Positions 5,913-5,957 of a stretch of 5,957 nucleotides of DNA are shown here, in pieces. Positions within the stretch are counted from its first letter, which is position 1. Every line of letters starts with the position of its first letter. Under the pieces are notes generated by a model, which saw only the letters and a list, made by a program, of their open reading frames with translations, did not search any database and was not told the DNA's origin. Source of the DNA: UBA7236 sp036734545 (GTDB taxonomy: Bacteria; Bacteroidota; Bacteroidia; Chitinophagales; BACL12); the NCBI GenBank assembly GCA_036734545.1, contig DAIMYJ010000139.1:1-5957 (forward strand), given 5' to 3'. The position numbers were made by a program, and so were the translations under genes.

Positions 5913-5957
5913 GATTCACTTTGCGTGAACCTCACCCCCCGCCCTCTCCTTGCGGCC
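5913..5957. repeat. Second, partial copy of the hairpin repeat, cut by the window end
   Basis: Positions 5913-5952 match 72-111 at 36 of 40 bases, and 5924-5952 are identical to 83-111 (29 bp). In the left-end copy the last 11 bases of this block form part of the hairpin's left arm. Here the sequence diverges after 5952 and the window stops at 5957, so the right arm is not visible. The copy is preceded by a heptamer GATTCAC (5913-5919), matching GACTCAC at 72-78. Confidence 0.85.

Overview
The window looks like chromosomal sequence from a Bacteroidota bacterium, plausibly the Chitinophagaceae or a nearby order. This rests on the style of the proteins (a class II ribonucleotide reductase without ATP-cone, a small DUF4878-like lipoprotein), on starts without an evident Shine-Dalgarno sequence, and on intergenic 7-bp tandem arrays and GC-rich hairpin repeats of a kind often seen in that phylum. 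The taxonomic call is inference; no rRNA or other marker is present.

Layout. Positions 1-569 hold no convincing gene. The first 250 bp are a repeat mosaic: a 78-bp direct repeat present twice, a 17-bp-arm hairpin between the copies, and a five-unit heptamer array. The remainder is an AT-rich leader ending in an intrinsic-terminator-like hairpin (477-506) just before the main gene. Positions 570-3866 (+) encode a complete 1098-residue adenosylcobalamin-dependent ribonucleotide reductase (NrdJ), closed by a strong terminator (3891-3923) that may also serve the convergent gene. After a small CGCAGAT inverted-repeat element (3997-4053) comes a 158-residue lipoprotein on the minus strand (4077-4553). 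A 194-bp divergent intergenic region separates it from a 363-residue membrane acyltransferase of the acyltransferase-3 family on the plus strand (4748-5839). The window ends in a second heptamer array of different sequence (5847-5888) and a partial second copy of the hairpin repeat seen at the left end (5913 onward).

How the parts relate. NrdJ supplies deoxyribonucleotides in the cytoplasm and ties DNA synthesis to vitamin B12. The lipoprotein and the acyltransferase are envelope proteins, transcribed away from each other and with no visible functional link to NrdJ. All three genes appear to be single transcription units.

I see no phage, transposase, defence or CRISPR genes. The coding part is ordinary. 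The points worth a second look are non-coding: the paired repeat families that flank the three-gene block, and an orphan terminator-like hairpin in the nrdJ leader.
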